NCBI GenBank assembly: GCA_938003955.1
Contig: CALKXE010000286.1
Span: 1-35,672, forward strand
Direction: 5' to 3'
DNA: 35,672 nt
Origin: an uncultured Saprospiraceae bacterium
GTDB lineage: Bacteria; Bacteroidota; Bacteroidia; Chitinophagales; Saprospiraceae
The notes under the pieces are model-generated. The model worked only from the letters and a program-made list of their open reading frames with translations. It was not told the DNA's origin and did not search any database. Shown piece after piece: positions 1 to 8,877 of the stretch. Position 1 is the first letter of the stretch; each line of letters begins with the position of its first letter. A program made the translations under genes and the position numbers.

Positions 1-516
1 CTAGATGGTTTTGATCTTAAAAAGGATATCAAAATAATAGCTTCAGGAAAAATCATGACAGGATTCCATATGATGAGAGCGATTGCAATAGGTGCTGACG
101 CATGTTATTCTGCTAGAGCAATGATGATGTCAGTTGGTTGTATACAAGCACTAGAATGTAACACAAACACTTGTCCCGTTGGTGTAGCGACTCAAGATAA
201 AGCTCTAATGAAAGGTTTGGTTGTAGAAGACAAAAAAACAAGAGTTGCGAACTATCATCAACAAACTGTAAAAGCATTCATCGAATTGATGGGAGCTGCA
301 GGAATAACAAATCCTGCTGAAATCGATAGATATCATATAAATAGAAGAATCATTATGAATCGTTACGAGACTTATGAAGATGTCTATCCATACATCGCTG
401 AAGGTTGTTTGTTGAATAATGATACTATCCCTGAGGCTTGGCAAAGAGATATGGGTATGGCCAGTGCAGAGAGTTTCAAAGCGAGGTTTAAGGCTGCATA
501 TGTGGATGAGGATTAG
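1..516 (+). CDS. FMN-binding glutamate synthase family protein, 3' end
   Basis: The reading frame is open from base 1, so the gene begins outside the window; 171 residues are visible, and the first ATG (55) is internal. The visible part holds the end of a glutamate-synthase-type (beta/alpha)8 FMN domain: a GADACYSARAMM-like stretch followed by ALECNTNTCPVGVATQD, close to the CNTNxCPxGVATQ motif of GltB-like proteins. The tail (KTRVANYHQQTVKAF...) is typical of the stand-alone 'glutamate synthase large-subunit-like' family, which lacks the amidotransferase domain of true GltB. Known relatives are predicted flavin-dependent oxidoreductases; the substrate of this stand-alone form is generally not established. 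No partner gene is visible. The stop is TAG and no strong terminator follows directly. Confidence 0.85.
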   Translation, partial: LDGFDLKKDIKIIASGKIMTGFHMMRAIAIGADACYSARAMMMSVGCIQALECNTNTCPVGVATQDKALMKGLVVEDKKTRVANYHQQTVKAFIELMGAAGITNPAEIDRYHINRRIIMNRYETYEDVYPYIAEGCLLNNDTIPEAWQRDMGMASAESFKARFKAAYVDED

Positions 517-1049
517 AACAAGTTATTAATTGCCCTAAATGATATTTCAAAAAACTATCTAATAAAAGTCAAAAGAATAATTACTATAACAAAAAAGAAC
601 ACCAATCAATGGGGAATCAATTGGCGTTCTGTAGTCGATTAACAAAATGAGTTCTTCTAAGCGTTTAACTATTCAAAAAATGGGGCTGAATAGTTATAAA
701 ATCGCTCAGTTATATATAAGATGCCTTGAGATCAAAAAGCGTTGCCTAGAGTGTGAAAATAAAATGAAATAATAATGAAATACCTGCACTGTCAATATGT
801 AACTAGCTAATTAATAGCATTTTAAAAATTAAACTTAAAGTAAAATAAAATTTACTTTATTTTAATATTACGTAATACTAGTTGTGCCCCAAGTATCAAT
901 AACTTGATCTATTAATAGATAGAAATTTAGAGGGAAATTTTGAATTTACTACGCTGATACCTATTTCTGTTTCTAATGAAGTTAGAGACGATATTGGCTG
1001 TTATCTAAGCAAATAGAGCATTGAAATATTAAAAAGGTAAGGAAAAAAT
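517..1049. other. 533-base gap without a convincing gene
   Basis: I see no supported gene here. It holds a hairpin at 596-630 (listed separately), an AT-rich hairpin at 837-858 (8-bp arms, AAAGTAAA/TTTACTTT) and two short open stretches. One is a 41-codon ATG reading frame at 647-772 with no recognisable product. The other is a start-less 37-codon open stretch at 903-1016 whose translation looks protein-like and may be a gene remnant. Neither is strong enough to call. Confidence 0.5.
591..630 (-). terminator. possible minus-strand terminator hairpin
   Basis: An interrupted inverted repeat, AGAAC-A-CCAAT (596-606) against ATTGG-C-GTTCT (620-630), has one internal mismatch and a 13-base loop. 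On the minus strand the hairpin is followed by a T-run (complement of 591-595). The nearest minus-strand gene ends at 1050, about 420 bases upstream, so the assignment is weak. Confidence 0.3.
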
Positions 1050-1967
1050 TTATCTCATCTTACTTCTCTTAACCAAATACGATTGAAGGATTGGATGAAA
1101 GCCAGCATTTATATCAGCTTCTACATAATCAACCTTGTACTGCAGACATTTCATCTTGAGATCTTCTTTGTAAGCCTTTATTTTAGACACGTAATGTTCT
1201 TTTACATGATTGGCCTGCAACTTTACTTCTTGACCAGATTCCATATCTACAAATAAATAGGGACGATTCTCATATTCAAAATCAATCTCATGTTTCTTAT
1301 CAACAACATGAAATAGTACCACTTCATGTTTTGCATGACGTAGATGCTGTAGTGCTGAGAAAAGTTGATCACTCTGTTCTATATCATCGAACATATCACT
1401 AAATATAACAACCAATGATCTTTTGTGAATACTATCAGCTATTTGATGAAGTGCCTCAGAAGCAGCTGTTTGTTTTTGGGGTGTTTTATCATTGATCAGC
1501 TTATCAAGGTAGGTAAGTAATAATCTATAATGAGTAGTAGACGATTTACAACGTGTATGTTCATTAAGCTTATCATCAAACATAGAAAGACCAAACGCAT
1601 CTCGTTGTCTTTTAAGGAGATTCATTAACGAAGCTGCAGCCATACCTGAAAACTCTAACTTATTAGGAATCTTACCACTATTCTCAGGGAAATACATACT
1701 ACTTGATGTATCTATCACTATCTGACATCTTAGGTTGGTCTCCTCTTCGAACTTCTTGACAAACATTTTATCAGATCGGGCATAAACCTTCCAGTCGATA
1801 TTCTTTGTTGATTCTCCAGGATTGTAAATTTTATGTTCTGCAAATTCGACAGAAAAACCATGAAATGGACTTTTATGCAAGCCAATTATAAAACCCTCGA
1901 CTACCTGTTTTGCAAGCAATTCTAAATTATCAACTTTTCTTAAATCTTTATCATCGAAATAATTCAT
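1050..1967 (-). CDS. DUF58 domain protein (VWA-like)
   Basis: A 305-residue DUF58 protein. Features seen: a basic N-terminal region with NIDWKVYARSDK (about 56-67), the typical DUF58 stretch before the von Willebrand-like fold, then DTSSSM (86-91), which matches the DxSxS metal-ion (MIDAS) motif. No signal peptide or membrane segment is present, so it is probably cytoplasmic. In known families DUF58 proteins usually lie beside a MoxR AAA+ ATPase and act with it in folding or activating partner proteins; here no MoxR gene is adjacent, so it is either a solitary copy or its partner lies elsewhere. The ATG at 1967 is the only sensible start. Stop is TAA. No clear promoter box was found upstream. 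The family call is firm; the function is not. Confidence 0.85.
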   Translation of the reverse strand: MNYFDDKDLRKVDNLELLAKQVVEGFIIGLHKSPFHGFSVEFAEHKIYNPGESTKNIDWKVYARSDKMFVKKFEEETNLRCQIVIDTSSSMYFPENSGKIPNKLEFSGMAAASLMNLLKRQRDAFGLSMFDDKLNEHTRCKSSTTHYRLLLTYLDKLINDKTPQKQTAASEALHQIADSIHKRSLVVIFSDMFDDIEQSDQLFSALQHLRHAKHEVVLFHVVDKKHEIDFEYENRPYLFVDMESGQEVKLQANHVKEHYVSKIKAYKEDLKMKCLQYKVDYVEADINAGFHPILQSYLVKRSKMR

Positions 1968-2129
1968 TGTAGTTTAATTTTTGGCTCTTAATAATTGTTC
2001 TTGATAATTGTCTTTCAACTTACGTCTCAGAACAAACGTAACAACTTTAACTCAAAGGACTAAATATAAATAGTTATAAAATTCTTATAATACGAGCTAC
2101 ATATTGCTGTTTGAGTACAAAATAACTAA

Positions 2130-2170
2130 TATATAAAATAAAAGCCTTCGTCCAGTTATGAACGAAGGCT
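2130..2170 (-). terminator. Rho-independent terminator of trxA
   Basis: A perfect 9-bp stem, AGCCTTCGT (2143-2151) with ACGAAGGCT (2162-2170), is followed on the minus strand by a T-rich tract (TTTTATTTTA, complement of 2133-2142). It lies 88 bases past the trxA stop. Confidence 0.75.
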
Positions 2171-2229
2171 ATCTTAATATGTTTCTAAATTTCTTTCGAA
2201 AGTAAAAAAGATCTTAATTTTTGACTGCC

Positions 2230-2245
2230 CCGATGCAAGCATCGG
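2230..2245. repeat. short perfect palindrome in the trxA 3' region
   Basis: CCGATGC (2230-2236), AA, GCATCGG (2239-2245): a GC-rich 7-bp inverted repeat in AT-rich surroundings, 12 bases after the trxA stop. It resembles the small palindromes scattered between genes in many Bacteroidota. I saw no second copy in this window. Confidence 0.5.
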
Positions 2246-2257
2246 AGAATTTAAGTA

Positions 2258-2572
2258 TTATAGTTGTGCATCTATTTTTGCCATTAGTGCAGCTTTTGTA
2301 GTCGACCCTACATGCTTATCTACTACCTCACCGTCTTTGATAAATAGTATTGTTGGGATAGATCTAACTCCATATTTCAAAGAAACTTCTGGATTAGCGT
2401 CTACATCTACTTTACCGATAGTAGCTTTACCTTCATATTCTGTTGCCAAGTCATCGATGATTGGTCCTATTAATCTACAAGGTCCACACCATTCAGCCCA
2501 AAAGTCTACTACTGATACGCCACCGGCTAATGCTGTTTCCTTAAAGTTGCTATCTGTGAATTCAAATGCCAT
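2258..2572 (-). CDS. trxA: thioredoxin
   Basis: A 104-residue protein of classical thioredoxin length and order. The active site WCGPC is at residues 28-32, and the cis-proline loop (RSIPT) is near residue 72. Thioredoxin is the cytoplasmic dithiol/disulfide carrier reduced by thioredoxin reductase; it supplies electrons to ribonucleotide reductase, peroxiredoxins and other targets. No signal peptide. The ATG at 2572 gives the conventional N-terminus. It appears monocistronic, with its own terminator (2130-2170) and a TAnnTTTG-like -7 box at 2647-2654. It is transcribed away from the TonB receptor gene at 2848. Confidence 0.95.
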   Translation of the reverse strand: MAFEFTDSNFKETALAGGVSVVDFWAEWCGPCRLIGPIIDDLATEYEGKATIGKVDVDANPEVSLKYGVRSIPTILFIKDGEVVDKHVGSTTKAALMAKIDAQL

Positions 2573-2646
2573 TTTTATTATTTTTAGTTATGTTTAAATA
2601 TAAAAGGATTAGTGTTTCCTTTTTACGTAAATATCAACGTAGTTCG

Positions 2647-2654
2647 CAAATATA
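2647..2654 (-). promoter_or_regulatory. possible -7 box of trxA
   Basis: On the minus strand this reads TATATTTG, matching the Bacteroidota -7 consensus TAnnTTTG, about 75 bases before the trxA ATG. No TTG was found at the expected -33 distance, so support is partial. Confidence 0.3.
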
Positions 2655-2782
2655 AGTTTGATTTTTGATAAATAATTGTCTCCGAGCGGATCAATTTAAC
2701 TATACATTATAATTTTATCACAAATATTCACTTTTTGGAAAGAGAACAATCTGCATTTTTAGTATTTAGATTGACATTTGCA

Positions 2783-2815
2783 TTGCATACTAGACGGATA
2801 AATTTACTACTTTTG
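2783..2815 (+). promoter_or_regulatory. Bacteroidota-type promoter of the TonB receptor gene
   Basis: TTG (2783-2785) and TACTTTTG (2808-2815) are separated by 22 bases, fitting the -33 / -7 (TAnnTTTG) arrangement used by the Bacteroidota primary sigma factor. The ATG at 2848 lies 32 bases downstream. Confidence 0.5.
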
Positions 2816-2847
2816 CAGCCTTAATTAGAGAATACGATATAACAAAT

Positions 2848-5136
2848 ATGGAGTTTATAAATAAATGTGTTTTAGTTTTAGTTGCAATAATTGTCTTTAC
2901 CAATATTTCTTCGGGGCAGAATGCTCTCGTAAGAGGAAATGTATATGACAAAGAATCTGGTGAAGCTATTCCTTTTGCAAATGTATATTTAGAAAATACA
3001 ACGAAGGGAACGACTACGGATCTTGAAGGATTCTATACCTTAACGGATATTGAACCTGGTAACTATTTTTTAGTTTCTACATTTATAGGTTACGATACCG
3101 CTAGAATTGATATCAAATTAACAAAGAATGATATTGAATATACAAGTTTGTACCTCTCTGAATCATCGGTCAATTTAGGAACTGTAAGTATATCAGCATC
3201 TAGACAAACGGACAGAACAGAAGTAAAAATATCTAAAGTAAGCGTAAGTCAAAGGCAAATAAAAGCACTGCCATCTGTAGGTGGCGAAGCTGATATCGCG
3301 CAATATCTTCAAGTTATACCAGGAGTAATCAGTACCGGTGATCAAGGAGGTCAGCTCTATATTAGAGGAGGATCTCCTGTTCAAAACAAAATTCTTTTGG
3401 ATGGTCTTACAATATATAATCCATTTCATAGTATTGGTTTTTTCTCAGTATTCGAAACTGAAGCTATTAAGAACGTAGATGTACTTACTGGTGGATTCAA
3501 TGCAGAATATGGTGGTAGGATATCTGCAATCGTTGATATCTCAACTAGAGACGGTAATAAAGTTAGGCACGGTGGTTTTGTATCGGCATCTCCATTTGCG
3601 GCGAAAGCCATGATAGAAGGTCCATTATCTAAGTTCGAGGAAGGAGAAGGAAGTTCTTCATTTTTGTTCACGGCAAAAAAGTCATTAATAGATCAGACAA
3701 GTAAGTCACTTTATAAGTATGCAGCTCAAGATGAAGAAGTTGGTTTACCATTCTCATTCCAAGATTTCTATGGTAAGTTCTCTTTCAAATCTGCAAATGG
3801 AAGTAACATCAATTTATTCGGATTCAAATTCGAAGATCAATTCAACGACCCTAATTTAGCGAATATTGGTTGGGATAACAGTGGATTCGGTGCGAACTTT
3901 AACTTGATACCTGCAACGAGTAACATTATAATGTCTGGTGCAATCGGTTATTCTAATTATGTTCTTGGATTTGAACAAAGTGGCGATGATGAAAGATCTA
4001 GTGCGATCAAAGAATTCGGTGCAAATATAGATTTTAAATTTTTCGGAAATAACAGTGAATTCGCATATGGTATAGATTTGAGAAGTATCAGAACTGACTT
4101 TGAATTTACAAATCCGTTTAAGCAAATAATAAATCAAGCACAATCTACTACAGAGATATCTGGTTACATGAGATACAGACAAGTTATAGGTAATCTTGTA
4201 ATTGAGCCATCTGTGCGATTTATGTACTATGCTTCGCAAAAATCATTTTCTCCTGAGCCAAGGTTAGGAATGAAATACAATGTCAATGATAATTTAAGAA
4301 TTAAATTTGCTGGAGGATTGTATAGTCAAAACTTGATCAGTACTTCAAACGAAAGAGACGTTGTTAACTTGTTTAATGGTTTTCTTTCAGGACCTACGGA
4401 ACAAGTTAGAGGATTAGATGGAAACAACTTAGATAATAAACTACAGACTTCTAGACACCTTATTCTTGGTACTGAATATGATCTTACAGATAGAATTCAA
4501 CTTAATGTAGAAGGTTACTATAAAGACTTCCCTAGATTGATTACAATCAATAGAAATAAGCTAAGTCCTGGCGAAGCAGACTATATAGAGGAAGAAGGTG
4601 AAGCTTATGGTATAGATTTCACTGCAAAGTTTGAGTCGCCTCGAGTATACATATGGGCTACCTATTCTCATGGTTACGTAAACAGATTTGATGGAGAACA
4701 AACATATCCTACAGTATTTGATAGAAGACACAATGTCAACTTCCTAACGACGTATAATATAGATGAGAAAGCGACATGGCAAGCAAGTGTTAGATGGAAC
4801 TTCGGAAGTGGATTTCCATTCACTAGAACACAAGGCTTCTATAATTACCAATCATTCTTTGATGGTCCAGGTACACAATATGAGACTAATAATCCAGAGG
4901 AAGTTGGTATTCTATATTCTGAAGATAGAAATGACGGAAGACTCCCATACTACCACAGATTGGATTTATCACTCGTCAAAAAAATACAATTTACTAAATA
5001 CTTCGGTATGGAAATCACAGCAAGTTTAACAAATGCATATAACAGAGATAATATCTTTTACTTTGATAGAGTTGAGTATGATCGTGTTAATCAATTGCCT
5101 ACAATACCAAGTTTAGCGGCTAAGGTTACGTTTTAA
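2848..5136 (+). CDS. TonB-dependent receptor with carboxypeptidase-like N-terminal domain
   Basis: A 762-residue outer-membrane receptor. In order: a signal peptide (about 1-23, ending SSGQ); a carboxypeptidase-regulatory-like beta domain (about 27-110; GEAIPFANVYLENTTKGT); a TonB plug (about 125-235) with LYIRGGSPVQNKILLDGL and AEYGGRISAIVDI; then a long beta-barrel ending in a C-terminal phenylalanine. The family imports large or scarce ligands energised by TonB-ExbBD; the ligand cannot be read from the sequence. No SusD gene is adjacent, so it is not a classical SusCD pair. It has its own promoter (2783-2815) and a strong terminator (5153-5200). The next gene is a DUF4249 lipoprotein on the opposite strand belonging to the second receptor. 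Confidence 0.9.
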   Translation: MEFINKCVLVLVAIIVFTNISSGQNALVRGNVYDKESGEAIPFANVYLENTTKGTTTDLEGFYTLTDIEPGNYFLVSTFIGYDTARIDIKLTKNDIEYTSLYLSESSVNLGTVSISASRQTDRTEVKISKVSVSQRQIKALPSVGGEADIAQYLQVIPGVISTGDQGGQLYIRGGSPVQNKILLDGLTIYNPFHSIGFFSVFETEAIKNVDVLTGGFNAEYGGRISAIVDISTRDGNKVRHGGFVSASPFAAKAMIEGPLSKFEEGEGSSSFLFTAKKSLIDQTSKSLYKYAAQDEEVGLPFSFQDFYGKFSFKSANGSNINLFGFKFEDQFNDPNLANIGWDNSGFGANFNLIPATSNIIMSGAIGYSNYVLGFEQSGDDERSSAIKEFGANIDFKFFGNNSEFAYGIDLRSIRTDFEFTNPFKQIINQAQSTTEISGYMRYRQVIGNLVIEPSVRFMYYASQKSFSPEPRLGMKYNVNDNLRIKFAGGLYSQNLISTSNERDVVNLFNGFLSGPTEQVRGLDGNNLDNKLQTSRHLILGTEYDLTDRIQLNVEGYYKDFPRLITINRNKLSPGEADYIEEEGEAYGIDFTAKFESPRVYIWATYSHGYVNRFDGEQTYPTVFDRRHNVNFLTTYNIDEKATWQASVRWNFGSGFPFTRTQGFYNYQSFFDGPGTQYETNNPEEVGILYSEDRNDGRLPYYHRLDLSLVKKIQFTKYFGMEITASLTNAYNRDNIFYFDRVEYDRVNQLPTIPSLAAKVTF

Positions 5137-5152
5137 TAACTAGACTTTGTAT

Positions 5153-5200
5153 CAATAAAAAAGGTATAAAATCCACTTGGGTTTTATACCTTTTTTATTT
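5153..5200. terminator. bidirectional terminator between two convergent operons
   Basis: A 9-bp stem, GGTATAAAA (5163-5171) with TTTTATACC (5182-5190), is followed by T6 on the plus strand (5191-5196) and preceded by A6 (5157-5162), which gives a T-run on the minus strand. It can end both the TonB receptor gene and the DUF4249 operon. Confidence 0.8.
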
Positions 5201-5291
5201 TATACTAATCTGATTGCATATATCGATAGTCTTTCTTTTTCAAGTTGTATCTACGAAACATGCGTAACACAAACCATATTAATGATTCATG

Positions 5292-6236
5292 TCAAAACGG
5301 AACTACTTCCTCATAATACCCAACAGCATATCCACCCCAAATTCCTAGTGCTCCATCAACATTAGAAGTGACTCTATTAAAAGCACTAAATGGTCCAGAA
5401 TTGTTCCTACTAAATTCTAGTGTATTCCAAAAATCAAAATGAGCTTGATCCATATTCATCCATTTGATTCTGATGCTGTCGCCTCTATTATATAAACCAA
5501 ACGTATTGGGATCAAAATCACCATCTCTTCTTTCGGCCTTATTAAGTGGAAATTCGAAGTCCTGTCCATCAAAGAATGAGTCGTCAGTTACAGACGAAAA
5601 TGGTATGACTAGTCCAGTGTTATTTTCTTCTGTAAAATATCGGTAGAAGTTATCTTCTTCTTCATTATCTGCGATTGTAACCCATAATCTAGCTAGTGTA
5701 TCACTTGGAGTCCCAGGAGGATCATCCCACCTTAGTTTAGTAATAGGTATAAAATCTGGTATTGTTGTAGTTGAAGTAATAACCGCTTCATCAGTTTCAA
5801 TCTTCAGATCATACTTACCACCTATCTTTCTATCAAGTACATCCAATAAATCCACATAAGCACAAATATTTAATGCTGTACTATCAGGATCAAATCCCAA
5901 TATCTGTGCAGCAATTTCTTTGATTGCAGGTGGTAGATCATCGAGGCATAGTTCTGTAAGTTCGACAGTATTGGTACCGTCATTCACAGTTACCTTAGCT
6001 TCATTGACAAATAGATCATCAAAGGTAGTAAGGTCTATAGTGGATAGAAATGGGATACTTCTTGTGATCAGTACATAAGCTGGAGCACTCCCCTCACCTG
6101 CCTCTATAAATCCTTCTACGACAATCTCTTGTTTCGTTTCTTCCGTACTCGGCACATAGTCTTCTATGCAACCTCCCAAAAAGAGAATTGCAAAAACTGA
6201 AGCCAAAAATATTATATCTTTAATTGTCATAATCAT
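5292..6236 (-). CDS. DUF4249 family lipoprotein
   Basis: A 314-residue protein with a lipoprotein signal peptide: a hydrophobic stretch (about 6-20) followed by LGGC with the lipidated Cys at 23. The body fits DUF4249: an EIVVEGFIEAG-type start, a beta-rich middle and a C-terminus around GALGIWGGYAVGYYE. These proteins are typically encoded directly after a TonB-dependent receptor and are thought to be its surface partner; the ligand is unknown. The start (ATG 6236) lies one base from the stop of the receptor gene at 6238, so the two are surely co-transcribed and probably translationally coupled. A second ATG at 6230 is also possible. The stop is TGA, showing that TGA is a normal stop codon in this genome. 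Confidence 0.85.
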   Translation of the reverse strand: MIMTIKDIIFLASVFAILFLGGCIEDYVPSTEETKQEIVVEGFIEAGEGSAPAYVLITRSIPFLSTIDLTTFDDLFVNEAKVTVNDGTNTVELTELCLDDLPPAIKEIAAQILGFDPDSTALNICAYVDLLDVLDRKIGGKYDLKIETDEAVITSTTTIPDFIPITKLRWDDPPGTPSDTLARLWVTIADNEEEDNFYRYFTEENNTGLVIPFSSVTDDSFFDGQDFEFPLNKAERRDGDFDPNTFGLYNRGDSIRIKWMNMDQAHFDFWNTLEFSRNNSGPFSAFNRVTSNVDGALGIWGGYAVGYYEEVVPF

Positions 6237-6237
6237 T

Positions 6238-8577
6238 CTAATTTTGGTTCCATTTGAAGTTATACGTAATTGAAGGAATCAATGGAAATACGGTGATCTT
6301 TTCCCCTTTGATCGTACTGGTGCCAGACTCGAAATCAGTGTCGGTTGTGTAATTAATGAAAAATGGATTCTTTCTATTGTAACCATTATAAACTGAAAAT
6401 GTCCATGATCCTTTGAAGGCTTTCTTACTTTCTGGCTTTCGAGTATATGTGAATGACAGGTCAAATCGATGGTAATCATCTAATCTTGCGCTGTTCCTTG
6501 GTCCATAAAAAGTGTTTAATTGTTGCTCTATCAAATAGAAACCATTGATAGGCGTAAAGTATCTCCCTGAACCATAGATAAATGTTGCGCCCATATCCCA
6601 TTTTTTACTGAGTTCATAACTTAAGACGACAGAGAGATCATGCGTTCTGTCATATACGGCTGGATACCATCTTCCATCTTCTATATCAGGAAACGATCGT
6701 TCGGTTCTAGACAGTGTATATCCAATCCATCCATTTAATCTACCAGTAGATTTTTTAAGGAAAAACTCAGCACCATAGGCACGTCCTTCTCCAAATACAA
6801 ATTCATCTTCTACTTCTTTTGCAAGATCATTTACATAGTTGTCAGCATAATCAATTTGATTTTTAAGATCTTTATAGTAAAGTTCTATTGAGGTCTCGTA
6901 CATATCATTCTTCCAGTTTTTAAATGCACCGATCGCATATTGTATTCCTTTTTGTGGCTTGACTATCTCAGTACTTGGTACCCATATATCTGTAGGTAAT
7001 GTACTCGTACTATTACTGACTAAGTGCAGATATTGGTTCGTAAATGTAATTCCTCCTTTAAATGAGAAGTCACTGTTTACAGCATACTTAAAACTTGCTC
7101 TTGGTTCAAGTCCAGTATAGGTAATCGCAGGTTCAAATGTTCCATATTCTTGAGCGTCCAGCTTACTTGTGTAAGGTCCTAATTGAGAAAAAATCGAAAA
7201 CCTAACGCCTGCATTTAAGCTAAATCTGTCACTAAACTTGATATCATCTAAAAAGTAAAGGCCATATTCATTCGCATATTTAGGAAGAAATTCTGTATTG
7301 AATTCTACTTCGCCATTTGATGCACTTGCAGTATTAGGTGTTAATTTATGGTAAGTGTAGTTGATTCCATATTTAAAGCTATGCATTGGATTAGCGTAAT
7401 AGTCGAAATCTAATTTTACGTTATAATCCCTAACACCAGAAAAGATTCTAAAGTTAAAGTCTTCTTGTCCTCCATCGAATTCAAATTGATAATCATTGTA
7501 AACAACGGACAGATTAAAAAATAGCTTATCGTTGAATAGGTGGTTCCATCTTAATGTTCCTGTTTTATTACCATATGGTAAATCAAAAAAAAGATCTCTT
7601 GTCGGTTGCCTAAATTTAAACACATCCTTACCAAAATATCCACTAAAATATAGTCTATCCTTATTTGAAAAAGTATAATTCCACTTTGTATTCAAATCAT
7701 AAAAATAATAATTAGTCCCCTCAAAGTCTGAACCTTTAAGAGCGGGTTGGGCCAAATCTAAGATATAAGTTCTTCTTCCTGATATTATAAAGGAGCTCTT
7801 ATCCTTTACTACTGGCCCCTGTATTGTAAGCCTAGAAGATATGAGACCAATTCCCCCTTCTACCGCATATTTTTTATTGTTACCTTCTTTCATTTGAATA
7901 TCAAGGACGGATGATAACCTTCCTCCATAACTGGCAGGCATCCCTCCTTTAATCAGTGTAGTATTCTTAATTGCATCCGCATTAAAAACAGAAAAGAAAC
8001 CTAATAAATGACCAGAGTTATAAACTACAGCTTCATCCAATAAGACCAAGTTCTGATCAGGACCTCCACCTCTTACATAGAATCCCGCATTACCTTCACC
8101 TGAAGACAGCACACCTGGTAAAAGCTGAATCGTTTTCAAAATATCCACCTCCCCGAATATTGCTGGAAGTTTTTTGATATTTTCGACAGGCAATTCAATA
8201 GTACCCATTCTAGTACTTTCTACATTGGCTCTTTTAGCTTCTTTCTCCGCGGATATGACTATCTCATCTATCATGACTCCTTCACTTAGGTCGACGTTTA
8301 GCTCTGTCGACTTAGTAAGATCCACTTCAAAATATTGGTCTTTATATCCAAGGTAGCTAAATGAAATCCTGTACTTTCCGTTAGGCAAAGTCAATGAATA
8401 GAACCCGTAAGTATTGGACGTGGTTCCTTGAGACGGATTATCTGCGTCTATTACGTTTGCCGCAATTAGAGTTTCTCCAGTACCAGCGTCTTTGACATAG
8501 CCACTCAAGGTGAAATTATCTTGGCTATAAATACTATAGGATAGCATTATAAATAATGCAGTGATTAAAATCTTCAT
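6238..8577 (-). CDS. TonB-dependent receptor, partner of the DUF4249 lipoprotein
   Basis: A 779-residue outer-membrane receptor when started at the ATG at 8577, which puts a standard signal peptide at the N-terminus (about 1-18, ending SIYSQ). An in-frame ATG at 8613 would add 12 polar residues ahead of it and is less likely. Domains: carboxypeptidase-regulatory-like beta domain (about 22-105; GTGETLIAANVIDADN), plug (about 120-225; GFYVRGGGPDQNLVLLDEA, GGMPASYGGRLSSVLDI), then a barrel. It resembles the receptor at 2848-5136 in architecture and plug motifs but is clearly diverged. It is first in a two-gene operon with the DUF4249 lipoprotein. The ligand is not identifiable. Confidence 0.9.
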   Translation of the reverse strand: MKILITALFIMLSYSIYSQDNFTLSGYVKDAGTGETLIAANVIDADNPSQGTTSNTYGFYSLTLPNGKYRISFSYLGYKDQYFEVDLTKSTELNVDLSEGVMIDEIVISAEKEAKRANVESTRMGTIELPVENIKKLPAIFGEVDILKTIQLLPGVLSSGEGNAGFYVRGGGPDQNLVLLDEAVVYNSGHLLGFFSVFNADAIKNTTLIKGGMPASYGGRLSSVLDIQMKEGNNKKYAVEGGIGLISSRLTIQGPVVKDKSSFIISGRRTYILDLAQPALKGSDFEGTNYYFYDLNTKWNYTFSNKDRLYFSGYFGKDVFKFRQPTRDLFFDLPYGNKTGTLRWNHLFNDKLFFNLSVVYNDYQFEFDGGQEDFNFRIFSGVRDYNVKLDFDYYANPMHSFKYGINYTYHKLTPNTASASNGEVEFNTEFLPKYANEYGLYFLDDIKFSDRFSLNAGVRFSIFSQLGPYTSKLDAQEYGTFEPAITYTGLEPRASFKYAVNSDFSFKGGITFTNQYLHLVSNSTSTLPTDIWVPSTEIVKPQKGIQYAIGAFKNWKNDMYETSIELYYKDLKNQIDYADNYVNDLAKEVEDEFVFGEGRAYGAEFFLKKSTGRLNGWIGYTLSRTERSFPDIEDGRWYPAVYDRTHDLSVVLSYELSKKWDMGATFIYGSGRYFTPINGFYLIEQQLNTFYGPRNSARLDDYHRFDLSFTYTRKPESKKAFKGSWTFSVYNGYNRKNPFFINYTTDTDFESGTSTIKGEKITVFPLIPSITYNFKWNQN

Positions 8578-8877
8578 AATGTAATAATTAACTTCTCTGT
8601 TTTGAGAGCTCAAATATCACAATTAGTTTTAAGATAAAGATTGAAACTTATTAAGTTCTCTATATAATTTAGCTAAACCACTCTATTCATCCAATAAAGT
8701 ATAATAATACCAAGTTCAATTATCACTTTAGATAAAATCAAGTATAAAAGTCATCTATTCTTTACCAAAAGATCCTTAAAGAATTTAGCCATATTTCTTT
8801 TTTAGTGATAAGAAGAATGTAGAATTGATGTTTAATATTTGCAACTTGTTATTTAATAAGCTAATCAAATTGTCTGT
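8578..8877. other. 300-base gap upstream of the TonB/DUF4249 operon
   Basis: AT-rich, with no gene seen. A 7-bp inverted repeat, ATTCTTT (8757-8763) with AAAGAAT (8778-8784), could be a weak minus-strand terminator for the repeat protein, but its T-run is poor. No TAnnTTTG box was found for the receptor operon. Confidence 0.4.

Noticed and set aside
647-772. 41-codon ATG open frame in the gap after the glutamate-synthase-like gene
   Set aside because: No promoter, ribosome site or family match is visible; frames of this size are common by chance in AT-rich DNA.
3856-4239. 127-codon open frame antisense to the first TonB receptor gene
   Set aside because: Its translation is rich in Cys, Ile and Tyr with no motif, and it lies wholly inside a clear gene.
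2848-8577. polysaccharide utilisation locus (SusC/SusD)
   Set aside because: Neither receptor is of SusC size, and there is no SusD, glycoside hydrolase or sensor gene nearby.
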